Source of the DNA: Prorocentrum cordatum
Taxonomy: Eukaryota > Sar > Dinophyceae > Prorocentrales > Prorocentraceae
Length of the DNA stretch: 64,000 nt
NCBI GenBank assembly: GCA_963575745.1
Contig: CAUYUJ010020279.1
Span: 1-64,000, forward strand
Reading direction: 5' to 3'
The notes under the pieces were generated by a model. That model searched no databases. It saw only the letters and a list, made by a program, of their open reading frames with translations, and was not told the DNA's origin. Positions 10,208-20,230 of this stretch are shown here, piece by piece. Position 1 is the stretch's first letter, and each line of letters begins with the position of its first letter. A program made the translations under genes and the position numbers.

Positions 10208-10348
10208 ATGCCCCTTCGGCCATGTGGCCGCAAGCAGGCGCAGCTCCTGGGAGAACTTCAGGCCGAGCTTGACCAAGCCAAGACTGCCCTCGCCACCTTC
10301 CGCTCGAAGCAGGCGCGCTTCAACCACTGGGCGACGCCCAAAGACAAG
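10208..10348 (+). pseudogene. 5' part of a small ORF split by the copia element
   Basis: Forty-seven plus-strand codons from ATG 10208, mostly helical (LLGELQAELDQAKTALATFR), run up to the element's target site. After the element, from 20382, the same frame continues 29 codons to TGA at 20469-20471 (KRWAWLTLDPKKWATRG...). Removing the element and one ACAAG restores one 76-codon frame. An upstream in-frame stop near 10173 limits the 5' side. Function unknown; it could be an exon or the end of an older element. Confidence 0.5.
10344..10348. repeat. target-site duplication ACAAG, left
   Basis: ACAAG directly precedes the left LTR and is repeated at 20377-20381 directly after the right LTR. Five bases is the usual size for copia integrases. 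Confidence 0.9.
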
Positions 10349-10494
10349 TGTCGATGTGAAGATATGTTTTTTCCTCACGCGCAGGTGGGCAAGCAGCGCC
10401 CGGCATGTTGCCCTAAACAGCCCCTCCGACCTCTCGTCGGGGCCGCCAGGGCCGAAACGGCTGCGGGAGAGCATAGCAGGAGTCAACTTCAACA
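10349..10494 (-). repeat. 3' LTR (146 bp)
   Basis: In element orientation it begins TGTTGAAGTTGACTCC and ends CACATCGACA. It differs from the 5' LTR only by six rather than five T at plus-strand 10367-10372. Such a short LTR leaves little room for promoter elements, and none is recognisable. Confidence 0.95.
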
Positions 10495-10517
10495 CTGCTA
10501 CCTCTCCAGCTCCCTCC
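10495..10517 (-). other. polypurine tract
   Basis: Minus-strand GGAGGGAGCTGGAGAGG plus GTAGCAG directly precedes the 3' LTR, as expected for the plus-strand primer of reverse transcription. Bases 10518-10718, between it and the pol stop, form a 3' untranslated segment with small palindromes such as CATGGCACCGCCATG. Confidence 0.7.
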
Positions 10518-10718
10518 TGGGTCCTGCGGGTACTCCGCCCGGTCGACACCGTCGACCGGGCTCACTGTGGGCCAAAATGGCCGCGACGCACAACACTTAC
10601 GGCTGTGTCTCTGCGAGCGCCGCTCGCGCAGCGGCACCGCCGCTACTCGGAGGCCGGGCCCCTGGGGACCAAAACGGCCCGGACTAGCATGGCACCGCCA
10701 TGGTTTGGTGAGCCGCCC

Positions 10719-13700
10719 TCACTTCGGAGCCGTCGTGTCTGGCGCTTCGGCCGGCTTCCCCCAGGGCGCCGGCCCCTCCTTCGGCGTCCCGTCCTGGTAG
10801 TACACCGGGCACTGGTTGCCCCAGTGCCCCTCCTTGAAGCAGAGCCGGCAGATGTTCGGGTTGAGAACTTCGCTGGGAATCGACCCCGGCAGAGGCCCCT
10901 TCTTAGACTTGCCGCCCTTGGTGCCCTTGCCCTTCTCGCCCTTCGAGCCCTTGCCTTTCTTACCCTTGTCACCCTTCGAGCCTTTGCCGCCCTTGTGCTC
11001 CTCGACGTGCGCCTCCGGCGACGGGCTCCGGGCGCGAGGCGGTCGGCGAGAGCGTCGGCCTGACGACCCGTCGTCGCCCTCCGAGTCTTCCTCCGCCCTG
11101 GCGCGCCGCGCCGAGCAGGACCTTTCGTCGTGCTCAACCTCGGCCCGTGCCTTCGCGCCGACCTCTGGCGCGGCACGCTTTTCGTCCGAACTGTACTCCG
11201 AATCCGAGTCTGAGTCTCTGGCGCTTGCATCCCGTGCGCTTGCAGCTGGCGGCGGGATGCTGACCATCAGCCTCCGCTGCGCCGCCGCCTGCCAGTGCGT
11301 CGCTGCCAGCGGGTAAGTCTTGAGCAGGTCCATCACCAGTGTCCAGCGCTTGTACTTCAAGCCGTCCTGGTGCACCACGTTGTTCCAGCGGTACGCTAAC
11401 TCCTCGGCGCTGTCCTTGCCGGGCACCAGTGCCCCAGGGTACGCCACCCTGAGAAAGTTAGACACCCATAGGCTCCACTCCGAGTTCGGCAGCTGGTCCA
11501 CCTCCAGCTGCGTGAAGACCATGAAATGGTCAGCCGTCTTCAGCGCCGCGTGCTCCGACGGGTAGGATTCGATACTCCCCCCGTCACCCCCCAGGTGGCG
11601 CCGGGTGAAGCACACTGGGCCGCCACCGTCTCCGCACCCCGTGCGTTTCGGGGGCGTCGCCCTTCGCTCGACCCTCGCTGGCTCCGCCGGCTCCGCTGGC
11701 TCCGCCGGCGAGCGCCGCCGCTCTTCCCCGCGCCGCGGGGGTTCTTCTCCTTTACCGCGGCTGCGGCTCCGCGTGGTCTGAGCCGTCGGCTCCTCCCCGC
11801 GCCGCGGGGCCTCTTTGCCTCGGCGGCCGCTGCGATGCCCCGCGTCGGAGCCGGCACCACTCGCGCCGCGATCCATCGCGTCCGCACGGCCTCCGGCCGC
11901 GCCGCGCGCCGGCAATGCACTATCCGCTTGAGCACAAACGGCGGCGCTAGCAACGGAGACGAAAGACGTTGAAATCCCAAGTTGAGTGCCCGCACTCGTG
12001 CCAGCACGCAGACCAGCATCAACAAACAGGGTGCGATTTATTCTCTCCGTGTGGACAAATTTACGCAATCGCCCTGGACCCGGGCCAGCAAGGCCGACTG
12101 GCGGACGCCGGTTTTGACCTGAGGTTTCCCCCGAGGGCCGTTTAACTGTCTGACTCCTCCGGATTGCCTGGGCACTTTCCTCATGGACCCTCGTACGGTT
12201 TTGTTCCATGAACTCCCGGACCCGTTCGCTCAATCCCCCTTTTGTGAGCCCGTCCGAAATCATCCACCTGCTCGGGAGCCACCTGAGCCCCGCCTTTTCT
12301 TCGTCCCGTTGTGGCCCGCACGAGACCAGAGATTTTAGCGCAGCGAGCCACACAGCGTCGTGTCGATCGTCGGGGATGTTCCCTTCGACCTTCACGTGGT
12401 CGTACAGACTACGACAGTCGGTGAATAGCGTGAGAGGCATTTCATCCTCACCGTACTCCACGACAGGAGTACCGCTCCAACCGTAGGTTGCCTCACACAG
12501 CAACGCCCGCATGTAGTAGGCCATCCCGTGGCCCTCTAGGCACGCCGCCGTCTCCGCCGAGAACGTCGACGTCACCACCCGATGACTGGCTCGGCTTCGC
12601 CAGTCCAGGATTGATATCGGCAGCTCGTCCTGCTCCAAGCAGTCGAGGTCGATGGCAGCCACGCGATCGAACCGTTTGAGGTCCTCGTCTCCCTCAATGA
12701 GCTCGCTCACATTCCCATACAGGGACGAGTCGTGCCAACAGCCAACGCCCATCCTCCCTTTAATGGGAGCGATCCGAAGCCGAGCGCCTCCGCTGGCTTT
12801 CACGTCTCGAATACACTTGTTGAGTTCTCTCGCGTCGGACCAGGTGGGCGCCTTTTGCAATTTCTGAAACCGGTTTGTCTCGTAGGCTTTGTCGAGACGG
12901 TACTGGCTTGCCAGCCAGTGGAGCGACCCCGTCGCTGACTGAAACTCAGCCTTCGCGAGGGGGCTCACTGGGTCCTCACCTTTTGCCTGACGGTCGACCT
13001 TCACCTCCTCGAGTCTCCCTTCGACAAACTCTGGCATTCCCACTTCGACGCATGACCCGTCCACTCTGATCCGACGACCGGTGTACACATCTCCCTCGGC
13101 CTGCTGCGCGACCACCGTCCAAGACCCGAAAGGAAAACGTTCGCGCAGCCTCGCCTCCTTGGCACGCATCTCGGCGCTGCCGTCGTGGGCTAACATGCAA
13201 TCGTCCACGTGCACAATGAGCATACCTGCGAGACGATCGCCGCTATAGTAACAGAGGAAAGCTACGTCGAGCTGCAAGTGTTTCCACCCCATTTCCTCTA
13301 CCATGGCCTTGCGGAACGTATTGAACCACGCTCGCGGCGCGTCGGGCAACCCGTATATGCCCTTTTCTATCTTCAGCAGCTGTCCGGGTTCCAACCCCGG
13401 CAATCCGCCCCGGGGCTGGCGCATGTACAACGGTTCCTGCCCTTGGCGCGGTTCCCCTTGCAGGAACGCACTGGAAACGTCACCGATGGCCAACTGAGAT
13501 AGCCACCCCAAGTTCGCCGATAACTGCAGGTAGGCGTGGAACCCAGATCGCTGCACCGTGGGAGCGTCCGTCTTGACTGTTCCGAGCTTCGCGTCGGGAT
13601 CGTGCTGGCCCTGCGCGCACAACCGTGCTTTAGCCTTGAGCGGCAGATCATTTTCGGGCGTCCTTAGGGCGGCATTTTTGTCTTTGAGCTTCATGTCGCT

Positions 13701-14900
13701 CCCGAGGATCCGACTCCGGTCCACTGTCCGCAACACTTCCTGTGAGGCCTCTGGCTCCAGCACCGACACGCACCTGTAGCGGAGCCAAGAATCCCACTCC
13801 TTCTCCACAGCGGCCTGGAACGCCTCATGATCCTTAGGCGCTATTTCGCCCCACTTAAGCTCGCGATCTTGAGTCTTTCGGTCCAGCAGTGCGGACCCCG
13901 TCCCGCGGTGATACGCCGTCATCACCTGGTGAGCCTGGTAACTGGCCCCACTCGGGGCCTCGCCCGTCCGCCGCACCGCGGCGGGTCCTTCGACTGTCGC
14001 GAGCGTCGGCTCTCGCTGGCGCTTTTTCTCTTCTTCGAACACCACGAGCATGCGATCTGCTGCCGGCCGCAATAGCTCCCTCGGGTTCGTCAGCTGGGCC
14101 CACCGGACCCGATGCTCTGTGCAGCGCCACTCGCCGCCGTGTTTCTCGTAAGTCGTCCTGAGCGGCCATTTCTCGAGCGGGGATCGCGCGTCCAGCGTAA
14201 CTCTGGCCCAGGCCTCACCGAGGCTCCGCACCGGGCAGCCCCGATCACTCACATGCCAGCCTGGCATGGTGATGAAGCGTTCCAGTTCGCGCGGTACGCC
14301 CCGAGGCAGTCCGCTGCCTTGGGCCTCGTCTCGGGCCTCCTCCATGGGGGTGCCCCCGGGCGCAGGAGGGTCCACCTCGACCACTCCCCCGCCCCCAGGG
14401 CCTTCCCGCTCCTGCTCGGAGGCTTCCCCCTGAACGAGTCCGTCCGCGGCCGCTAATTCATCCGGTCCGGCATTCAGGCCAGTGAGGTCTTCAAACTCTT
14501 CGCGGCTCATAGCCTGTCGAATCTCGTCCAGATACCGGGCGAGGTCGGCATCCTCCGCCAGGTGTTGCTCCTCTGGGCTCAGAGGCCTCAAGTGTTCTGG
14601 CGCAACCAGAAACGGTTTGCCGCCGTACTGAACCCAAACGTTGTCGTTGCGCCTCCCGAACACCAGAGCAGGTCCGCACCGCTCCGGCTCGTTGACCCGG
14701 CGTCCACTCTCCGTGCGGTAAGACCGGAAAAAGAACACGCGTTCGCCTTCCTTCCACTCCGCCGGAGTGCCGCGACTCCTCGCGGCCACGGCCCTCCGCG
14801 CGAGCTCTTGACTGCGCGTCTTGATGAGCGACTGCTGACAGTGCTCACGTATCTTAAGTCGCCGTGCCAGCGGATCGCCCTCTTCGGCCACACATGGGTG
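10719..14900 (-). CDS. copia pol, RT-RNase H part with C-terminal Gag-like module
   Basis: Same frame as the upstream gag-pro-int segment, separated from it only by TAG at 14901-14903; no ATG stands at its head. About the first 90 residues finish the integrase. RT follows at about residues 390-640, with YGLPDAPRAW and the catalytic HVDDCML near 561. RNase H shows STFSAETAA, FTDCRSLYDHV and WLPSRWMISDGLTK near 874. Copia polyproteins normally end here. This one continues about 515 residues: basic low complexity, a helical segment (about 1113-1205, with NSEWSLWVSNFLRVAYPGAL), acidic/serine-rich sequence, KG-rich repeats, and a CX2CX4HX4C zinc knuckle (CRLCFKEGHWGNQC) near 1347. The tail resembles a second nucleocapsid. 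It could be a duplicated gag or a captured gene. Ends at TGA. Confidence 0.9.
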   Translation of the reverse strand, partial: HPCVAEEGDPLARRLKIREHCQQSLIKTRSQELARRAVAARSRGTPAEWKEGERVFFFRSYRTESGRRVNEPERCGPALVFGRRNDNVWVQYGGKPFLVAPEHLRPLSPEEQHLAEDADLARYLDEIRQAMSREEFEDLTGLNAGPDELAAADGLVQGEASEQEREGPGGGGVVEVDPPAPGGTPMEEARDEAQGSGLPRGVPRELERFITMPGWHVSDRGCPVRSLGEAWARVTLDARSPLEKWPLRTTYEKHGGEWRCTEHRVRWAQLTNPRELLRPAADRMLVVFEEEKKRQREPTLATVEGPAAVRRTGEAPSGASYQAHQVMTAYHRGTGSALLDRKTQDRELKWGEIAPKDHEAFQAAVEKEWDSWLRYRCVSVLEPEASQEVLRTVDRSRILGSDMKLKDKNAALRTPENDLPLKAKARLCAQGQHDPDAKLGTVKTDAPTVQRSGFHAYLQLSANLGWLSQLAIGDVSSAFLQGEPRQGQEPLYMRQPRGGLPGLEPGQLLKIEKGIYGLPDAPRAWFNTFRKAMVEEMGWKHLQLDVAFLCYYSGDRLAGMLIVHVDDCMLAHDGSAEMRAKEARLRERFPFGSWTVVAQQAEGDVYTGRRIRVDGSCVEVGMPEFVEGRLEEVKVDRQAKGEDPVSPLAKAEFQSATGSLHWLASQYRLDKAYETNRFQKLQKAPTWSDARELNKCIRDVKASGGARLRIAPIKGRMGVGCWHDSSLYGNVSELIEGDEDLKRFDRVAAIDLDCLEQDELPISILDWRSRASHRVVTSTFSAETAACLEGHGMAYYMRALLCEATYGWSGTPVVEYGEDEMPLTLFTDCRSLYDHVKVEGNIPDDRHDAVWLAALKSLVSCGPQRDEEKAGLRWLPSRWMISDGLTKGGLSERVREFMEQNRTRVHEESAQAIRRSQTVKRPSGETSGQNRRPPVGLAGPGPGRLRKFVHTERINRTLFVDAGLRAGTSAGTQLGISTSFVSVASAAVCAQADSALPARGAAGGRADAMDRGASGAGSDAGHRSGRRGKEAPRRGEEPTAQTTRSRSRGKGEEPPRRGEERRRSPAEPAEPAEPARVERRATPPKRTGCGDGGGPVCFTRRHLGGDGGSIESYPSEHAALKTADHFMVFTQLEVDQLPNSEWSLWVSNFLRVAYPGALVPGKDSAEELAYRWNNVVHQDGLKYKRWTLVMDLLKTYPLAATHWQAAAQRRLMVSIPPPAASARDASARDSDSDSEYSSDEKRAAPEVGAKARAEVEHDERSCSARRARAEEDSEGDDGSSGRRSRRPPRARSPSPEAHVEEHKGGKGSKGDKGKKGKGSKGEKGKGTKGGKSKKGPLPGSIPSEVLNPNICRLCFKEGHWGNQCPVYYQDGTPKEGPAPWGKPAEAPDTTAPK

Positions 14901-17900
14901 CTAGCTCACCGCTTTGCCCTCGTGCCAGCACTCGCCGACAAGCTTCATCTTCTGACCGAAGAGAAGCAGTGATGGGCTGTAGCCGCACTGCCCAGGGAAA
15001 TGGTTGAGGGCTGACGCAGTTTCCCACGCGAGAGCTTGCATCTCATCGATCCCAGAATACGCTCCGTGCCGGATGCTTTTCTTCATCACGTTCTTTGCCT
15101 CCTGGATCTTCCGCTCGACCTTGCCTTTCTGCCAGGGCGCGTACGCCGCGGTAGGGTCGTACGCGGTGCCGCTCCTCGAGAGGGCGTCCACGAAGCTTCC
15201 ACTGACGAGCCCCCGCTCGTTGTCTGTCACGAACTGATCTGGTGGCCCCGCCCAGCAGAGCCACAAACGCTCGTACTGCCCCCACAGTTCTTCGCTGCTG
15301 TGCGCATTGATCAGCCCGATCGTGCAGTACCCCGTCGCCACGTCCTGCACCAACAGGAACCACCAACCTGTTCCGCACTGGTCGGGAATCTTGAACAGGT
15401 CTGCTTGCACGACCTCGTTGAAGGACAAGTCGTCCTCTCGAAGTCGCGCGGGCCGCGGGGGCCTCGCTCGCGGGCGTTCCGCACAGCTGGAGCACCGGAG
15501 TGCTTTGGCTCCCGCGACCGCCACCTCGGAGCCGCCGGCCTTGGCGACTAACCTAGCCAAATCTTCGGGGCTCGCGTGCCCCGTGTTGAGGTGGAGTCGA
15601 CGCAGGTTCCGACGTAGCTCCGGCGTCATCCGCTGGGCCAGCGACTTGCCCATCGGAGTGTCTGGAAACTTAAACGGAATCCCCTGAGGGATCGCATTCC
15701 CGCCGTCGGTCTCTCCGAGCCCTGTGGGGTAAGATGCTGGTCCTGGTTCGAGTTTCGTCGCGCGCCCCTCGCGCACGCTGCGACCCTGACCTGAAGGCCG
15801 CGTTCCCGGGAGCCGTCCGCGCCACCCGATCCTCTCAGGCTCCACGCGCGTCAGATGGCGCTTGAGCCCTCGAAGCACACCGAGCGCTAAAGAATGTCGC
15901 CCAGTGCTTGATGTGGCCTTGTCGTTGACCCCCGAGCGACGCTCGTGCACCACGGAACACTCTCGCCGCAGCACCGCTGCGATCTCAGGGCAGTTCGTCG
16001 CCCACCACGCTGGCTGACCCGTGACTCCTCTCACGCACAGGCCGCCCTTGACTACCTCAACCGAAGGGAGGGCCTCCACCGCGTGGATGGCTGACTCATT
16101 CCTCACCAGGGCGCAACCGCCATTTTCCGCCTGCACCTCGAACACCTTCCGGGTAAACTCCATCAGCGACCGCTGCCGTCGTCGCTCGGCTCGTTGTCGC
16201 TGCTGATCGGCATTGCTCTGGTGAGTACCGCGTTGGGCGCCGCCGACTGAGGAGCCAGGGAGCTCCACCACAGCCAACCTCGGTCGCACATCGCTCAACA
16301 TTCCCAAGGCCTCCGCCTGCTCGGACTCCTGTGCGAGGTCGGCTCCGCACTTCGCGTCCCCAGGACGGAGACACCACCAACCATTCTTGGATCCGATGCG
16401 ACTGACGTCACTGCCGCCTCCGAAGAACTCGACCACGCCCACGCGGTCCGTACCCCAACGGTGACGGGCCCACTGCCCGCCGCCAGTTTCCTCGAGCCAG
16501 GTCCCGAGGGTGGCTACCCCAAGCAACCATGCCGAGGCGATGCCCAGGCATGCCTTGCGCACTGCCGTCGCCGTGGGGCCCTTCAAACGTCGGTTTCGGG
16601 CGCTGCCGCGCCCTTGCTTCCCGCCGCCGGCAGCCTGCGTGCTCGCATGGCTGCCAGCACCGGGCGCGTCCCCCGCGCGGCCGCTGAACCGCTCGACGGC
16701 TCGGCAGGCCCAGTGCCGGAGTCCACCTCCATACTCTCTTCCGTCTTCACTCCGGTTGACTCCCTCTTCTGGGCACGACTCATCTTGCTCGAGCCCTCCA
16801 GTGCCTCCGTTGGGGTCCATTCGGCCTCCGCTTGGCCTTCGCTCACGAACAGCCTGACGTCTCGGATGAGCTCTTCCCGTCTTTTGTCGGCGCCGTTCGA
16901 CCGTGTCAGCGGTATCTGCCGCACCGCGGCCTCCTCCTGCAACTGCGCCAACTTCATATTGGTGAGGCCCGTCGGTAAGGTTGTTCGAGGGTCGTCTTTC
17001 TCCACTTCCGACGCTTGGATCTCGTCCTTCTTTTCTCGAAGCACGAGCCTCAACTGACCAGCGGTCTCTGCCTCCGCGCGGGCCCTCTGCCAGCCGAGTC
17101 GCTGCATGGCCAGCGTCACCAGCTCTGCCTTCCGCATCTCCCAGATGCTTCGAGGGGTGTCCTCCCTCTGGCGGAGGGTGAGGACCTCCCGCTCCAGGTA
17201 ATCCACCAACAACTCCTGATACCAGGCCCTCCATGCCATGAATACCAACCGAGTTGCCACACTCGCCCTCGCAGCTCCGCTGCGACACTGCACGACAGTC
17301 GGGCGCCATGGCGGCATCTGCCCGCGCGCGCGCCCCAGGGCCACCGAAGACGGCGCTTGCTCGTGCTCGCCGTACGGGTCCTAAACCGACAGGGGCTGCG
17401 GTCGACTCGATCGCTGCCGCTTCGTCGTCGTCGTCGTCGTGGTCGTCGTCGTCTGGCCGGCCGTCCGTGTAAAGCGCACGGCGCACGGCCTCGTACGGGG
17501 ATCCGCGGACGCGCCCATACAGCGCGATCTCAGCCCCGGCCCGGCAGCGGCTCACGGCTTCCTGTGCGCCCGCTCCTGGCCCCCCAGGTCCGTAACTGAC
17601 AGCAGCCATGGCCAGGTGCCCCGACGGCAGCTCCCTGAGCTTGTGCCTGGCCTTGCTGAGGGCACCGAGTGTGATCTCGGCCTCCTTCATGTGGATATGG
17701 GCCTCCAGGGCCTTCAGGGCTCCGCCCGAGATCAATGGCGGAACGTCCTCTTCCACCAAGCTGATCCTAATCACGGCCCCCTTGCCGTCCCATTCCATGG
17801 GCAACAGCAACGCTTGGGAGCTGTAGATCGTCTTCCCCGGTCCGAACCGGTAAGGTTCGCGCTCGGTGACTGTCTCGAGCTCGATGCCCCAGTTCTTCCT

Positions 17901-19366
17901 AACGTAGATGGCCAAGCGCCGGTACCACCGGAGCCCCGCCACGGACTTAGCACACGCCGTGTCCACAACGATCAGCCACACAGCGTCGCCCGTTTCTGCG
18001 ACTAGTACGGACATCGGATGTCCCGCGGCGGCTTGGAGGTTGGAAGAAGGAGGGGAGACACATAGGGGAAAAGCCTCCTCTTCCTCCTCGCTCCTGAAGC
18101 GCGTTATCTTCACGCCATTGTCGACTTCGCCCGGGCAGTTCCCTTCGCGCCGGCATTCAACTTCGCGCCGCAACTCCTGCGCACCGGCCGCGCCTCCATT
18201 CACATTCGCACCGGCATTCCCCTTCGCACCAGCATTCCCTTTTCCGTCTTTGTTGGCGCCGCCGACCTCGATGGATGAGCCTCCTGTTCCTCCGAGGTAA
18301 AAGGAGGGAGGGAGAAGAAGTGAGAGAGGCTTTTGAGACTCAAGTACGACACCATCCAGGTGCGCCGGCTCCGCCGGTTCTTTCTCCCGCTCCGCGGGCT
18401 CTTCAGCGCGGGCCACGACCCACGTGCCCTTGCCTTCCGCACCGGCCGCCTTACCAGCCGTGCTAGCCTTCCCCGGGGCCCGAGGGCACTCAGGGTCGTC
18501 CTTCCAGTGGCCCAGCCTGCCACATCGCTTACACGGGAGCGTCAGCTTGAGCTTCCGGATGCGCTCGGAATCGGCGCCTCGGCCTCCGCTGGCCCTGCCG
18601 CCAGGTCCACGGTAGAAGTCGCGCGCCTTCTCAGCCTCGGCGCGCGCCTTCTTAGCCTGCGCCATGAGCACCTCGTTTTCCGTGAGGTACGCCTGGAGCT
18701 CCTCAGGGACCAACTCGTTCTCCGCGATATGCGGGTCCACGCCAGCGTCGACTTCCGAGTCCGGCTCCTCGTCGTCGTCGTCCTCCTCGGCGGACGCGTC
18801 GGGGCCCTCGGCCTCGGCGCCTTCGCGTTCAGCCTCGGCTTCGGCGTTTTCGGTAGCGTGGACCTTTCGGGCGCCGCCCCTGCCTAAGGGTTTACCGAGC
18901 CTCCGGCGATTCCTGTTCAGGTACTCGCGGTTGGCTCCGTTGAACGGCGCCGCCGCCCGATTCCTCAGCATAGACACCCGAGGAATGCAAGCTTTAGCCG
19001 AGTCGCGAAGTTTCTCGTAGACCAGCTCGTTGCCAGCACCAGTGGTGATCTGGCTCTCCTTGTCGCCGCCCACGCGCAGTTTCTTCAGGAAGTAGTGGGC
19101 TTTCAAGTGCTTGTTGAGCGGCTCCTCCATCGCCTCCTCGAGTTCGCGCACCTTGGCCTCGTACCGCGTCTCGAAGTCCATGATCTCCTCGCCAGCGTTC
19201 CGGCTGACCTTCTCCACGAACTCATCTACGAGCGTGCCGACCTTCAGCGTCTCCTGTTGGTCGCACTTCTCATGGAGATAGCGCAACAGCACCCGGGCGC
19301 CGTCCGGCCTAGCGAGGGTCTCAGGGTCGAGGTTCTCTGTTTTGGCTTCAGCGTCACCTTTGAGCC
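14901..19366 (-). CDS. copia Gag C-terminus, protease and integrase
   Basis: Numbered from the open frame at 19292. The start of this frame completes the Gag capsid-like region (KLRVGGDKESQITTGAGNEL). A zinc knuckle CKRCGRLGHWKDDPEC lies near 253 (last spacing six residues rather than four). The retropepsin motif VVDTACAKSVAG is near 442. A methyltransferase-like block lies near 951-1104. The integrase HHCC finger (HLNTGHAS...CSSC) is near 1234. The core D (QADLF), D (VTDNERG) and E (GKVERK) have 35 residues between the last two, i.e. DD35E. It ends EGKAVS then TAG. From about 17300 to 16590 this frame is G/R-rich and looks like a shadow; the plausible protein there is in another frame. Confidence 0.85.
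15980..16445 (-). CDS. methyltransferase-like block within the copia polyprotein
   Basis: In the pol frame: VGVVEFFGGGSDVSRIGSKN (glycine-rich, like SAM-binding motif I), a following acidic strand, RPRLAVVELPGSS where a cytosine methyltransferase would carry its catalytic PC, and a later ENGGCALVRNES. The layout resembles the N-terminal half of a DNA cytosine methyltransferase. The catalytic cysteine is absent at the expected place. Copia elements carrying cytosine methyltransferases are described in Symbiodinium; that this block is a decayed relative is my inference. An unrelated Rossmann-like domain is the alternative. Confidence 0.45.
16583..17300 (-). CDS. out-of-frame copia segment with SAP-like motif
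   Basis: One frame off the pol frame, this 240-codon stretch has much better composition (WYQELLVDYLEREVLTLRQR..., then long charged helices) than the pol frame opposite it. PTGLTNMKLAQLQEEAAVRQ, followed by a helix with KRREELIRDVRLF at 16840-16975, resembles a SAP DNA-binding helix pair. It ends at a stop at 16583, after which the pol frame again looks genuine. I infer two compensating frameshifts, near 17230-17300 and near 16590-16620. Sequencing indels would give the same picture. Confidence 0.65.
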
Positions 19367-20112
19367 TCGAAGGAAAGCCGCCCGCCCCGACGCTCGGGCA
19401 GGATGGCCGCGTTCAGCTCGAAGATCTTCACGCGCCGCTCGTACGTCCTTAGAGGCACGGCTTTCCCGTCCCATTCGGGCACGAACTTGTCGTCGCCGCG
19501 CTCCTGTCCAGAGGGCCCGCTGCCCTCGTACCTAACGGACCCGCAGTAGCCGCCAGACCCTGGTTGCCAACTGCTTTGCCCCCACTCCTCAGACCAGGGG
19601 CAATCCTGCCAGTACCAGCCTGTGCTGGTCCCTGGCGACGTCGGTCCTGGCTGACAGCCGCGCTGCCCCCACTCCTCAGACCAGGGGCGGCCTTGCCAAG
19701 ACCAGCCCTCGTAAGCACGCTGCCCGCCACCTCCCAACCCTCCGGAGGTGCAGCGTGCGTCCCGGGCGTCGGGCTCTGGTCGAGTGCCCTGCCCACTCAT
19801 CCAGCCCCAGCCGCCACTGCGGCTCTCGCTGCTTTCCCAGCGCTGCGGGGCCCACCAAGGGACGTCGCCCCCCCAAGGGGCGCCGCCCCACCAACTGGAT
19901 CCCCGCGATCCGTCCCCACCCGCTCCGCGGGCTTCGGAGGCGCCGCCTCCCGAAGGAGCTTCTGGCTCGGCGCGCCGCGCCGTTGCCCCTGGGGCTGCCG
20001 CCCACGGGCCCCAGTCATCAAACCACTGCTGCGCGGTGTCGTCACCCGCCGCAGCCGCGGCGGCCGCCCCCTGCGCCGCAGGGGCCGCGCCCTGCTCCGC
20101 AGGGGCACCCAT
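19354..20112 (-). CDS. copia gag N-terminal part
   Basis: Starts at ATG 20112 (MGAPAEQGAAPAAQGAAAAA), 119 bases after the 5' LTR; the open frame extends slightly upstream without an ATG. The first 170 residues are Ala/Gly/Trp/Ser-rich and probably disordered. A conserved-looking segment then begins (FVPEWDGKAVPLRTYERRVK), typical of dinoflagellate copia Gag. The frame stops at 19354. The natural continuation (LKGDAEAKTENLDPETLAR) lies in the pol frame, so a one-base shift is placed at about 19362-19377. A programmed frameshift in mid-capsid would be unusual, so mutation or sequencing error is likelier. Confidence 0.8.
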   Translation of the reverse strand: MGAPAEQGAAPAAQGAAAAAAAGDDTAQQWFDDWGPWAAAPGATARRAEPEAPSGGGASEARGAGGDGSRGSSWWGGAPWGGDVPWWAPQRWESSESRSGGWGWMSGQGTRPEPDARDARCTSGGLGGGGQRAYEGWSWQGRPWSEEWGQRGCQPGPTSPGTSTGWYWQDCPWSEEWGQSSWQPGSGGYCGSVRYEGSGPSGQERGDDKFVPEWDGKAVPLRTYERRVKIFELNAAILPERRGGRLSFEAQR

Positions 20113-20218
20113 AGTAGCCTCAAGCTCCACCCCACACCGTGGGCAACCACACCGTGGCTACACCCGTCGCGACCCCCGCGACGGACACCGTGCCGTGGAT
20201 CGAACCCGCTCGACAGTA

Positions 20219-20230
20219 GCTCCGCTACCA
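20219..20230 (-). other. primer-binding site
   Basis: One base inside the 5' LTR the minus strand reads TGGTAGCGGAGC, complementary to a tRNA 3' end ...GCTCCGCTACCA. The start TGGTA is that used by many copia elements with initiator-methionine tRNA. A T-loop-like word, GGTTCGATCC, lies 12 bases further in but is too far away to be part of the same tRNA match. Confidence 0.75.

Noticed and set aside
20191-20230. tRNA 3' half on the plus strand (GGATCGAACC...GCTACCA)
   Set aside because: Spacing from T-loop word to CCA is too long and it coincides with the copia primer-binding site.
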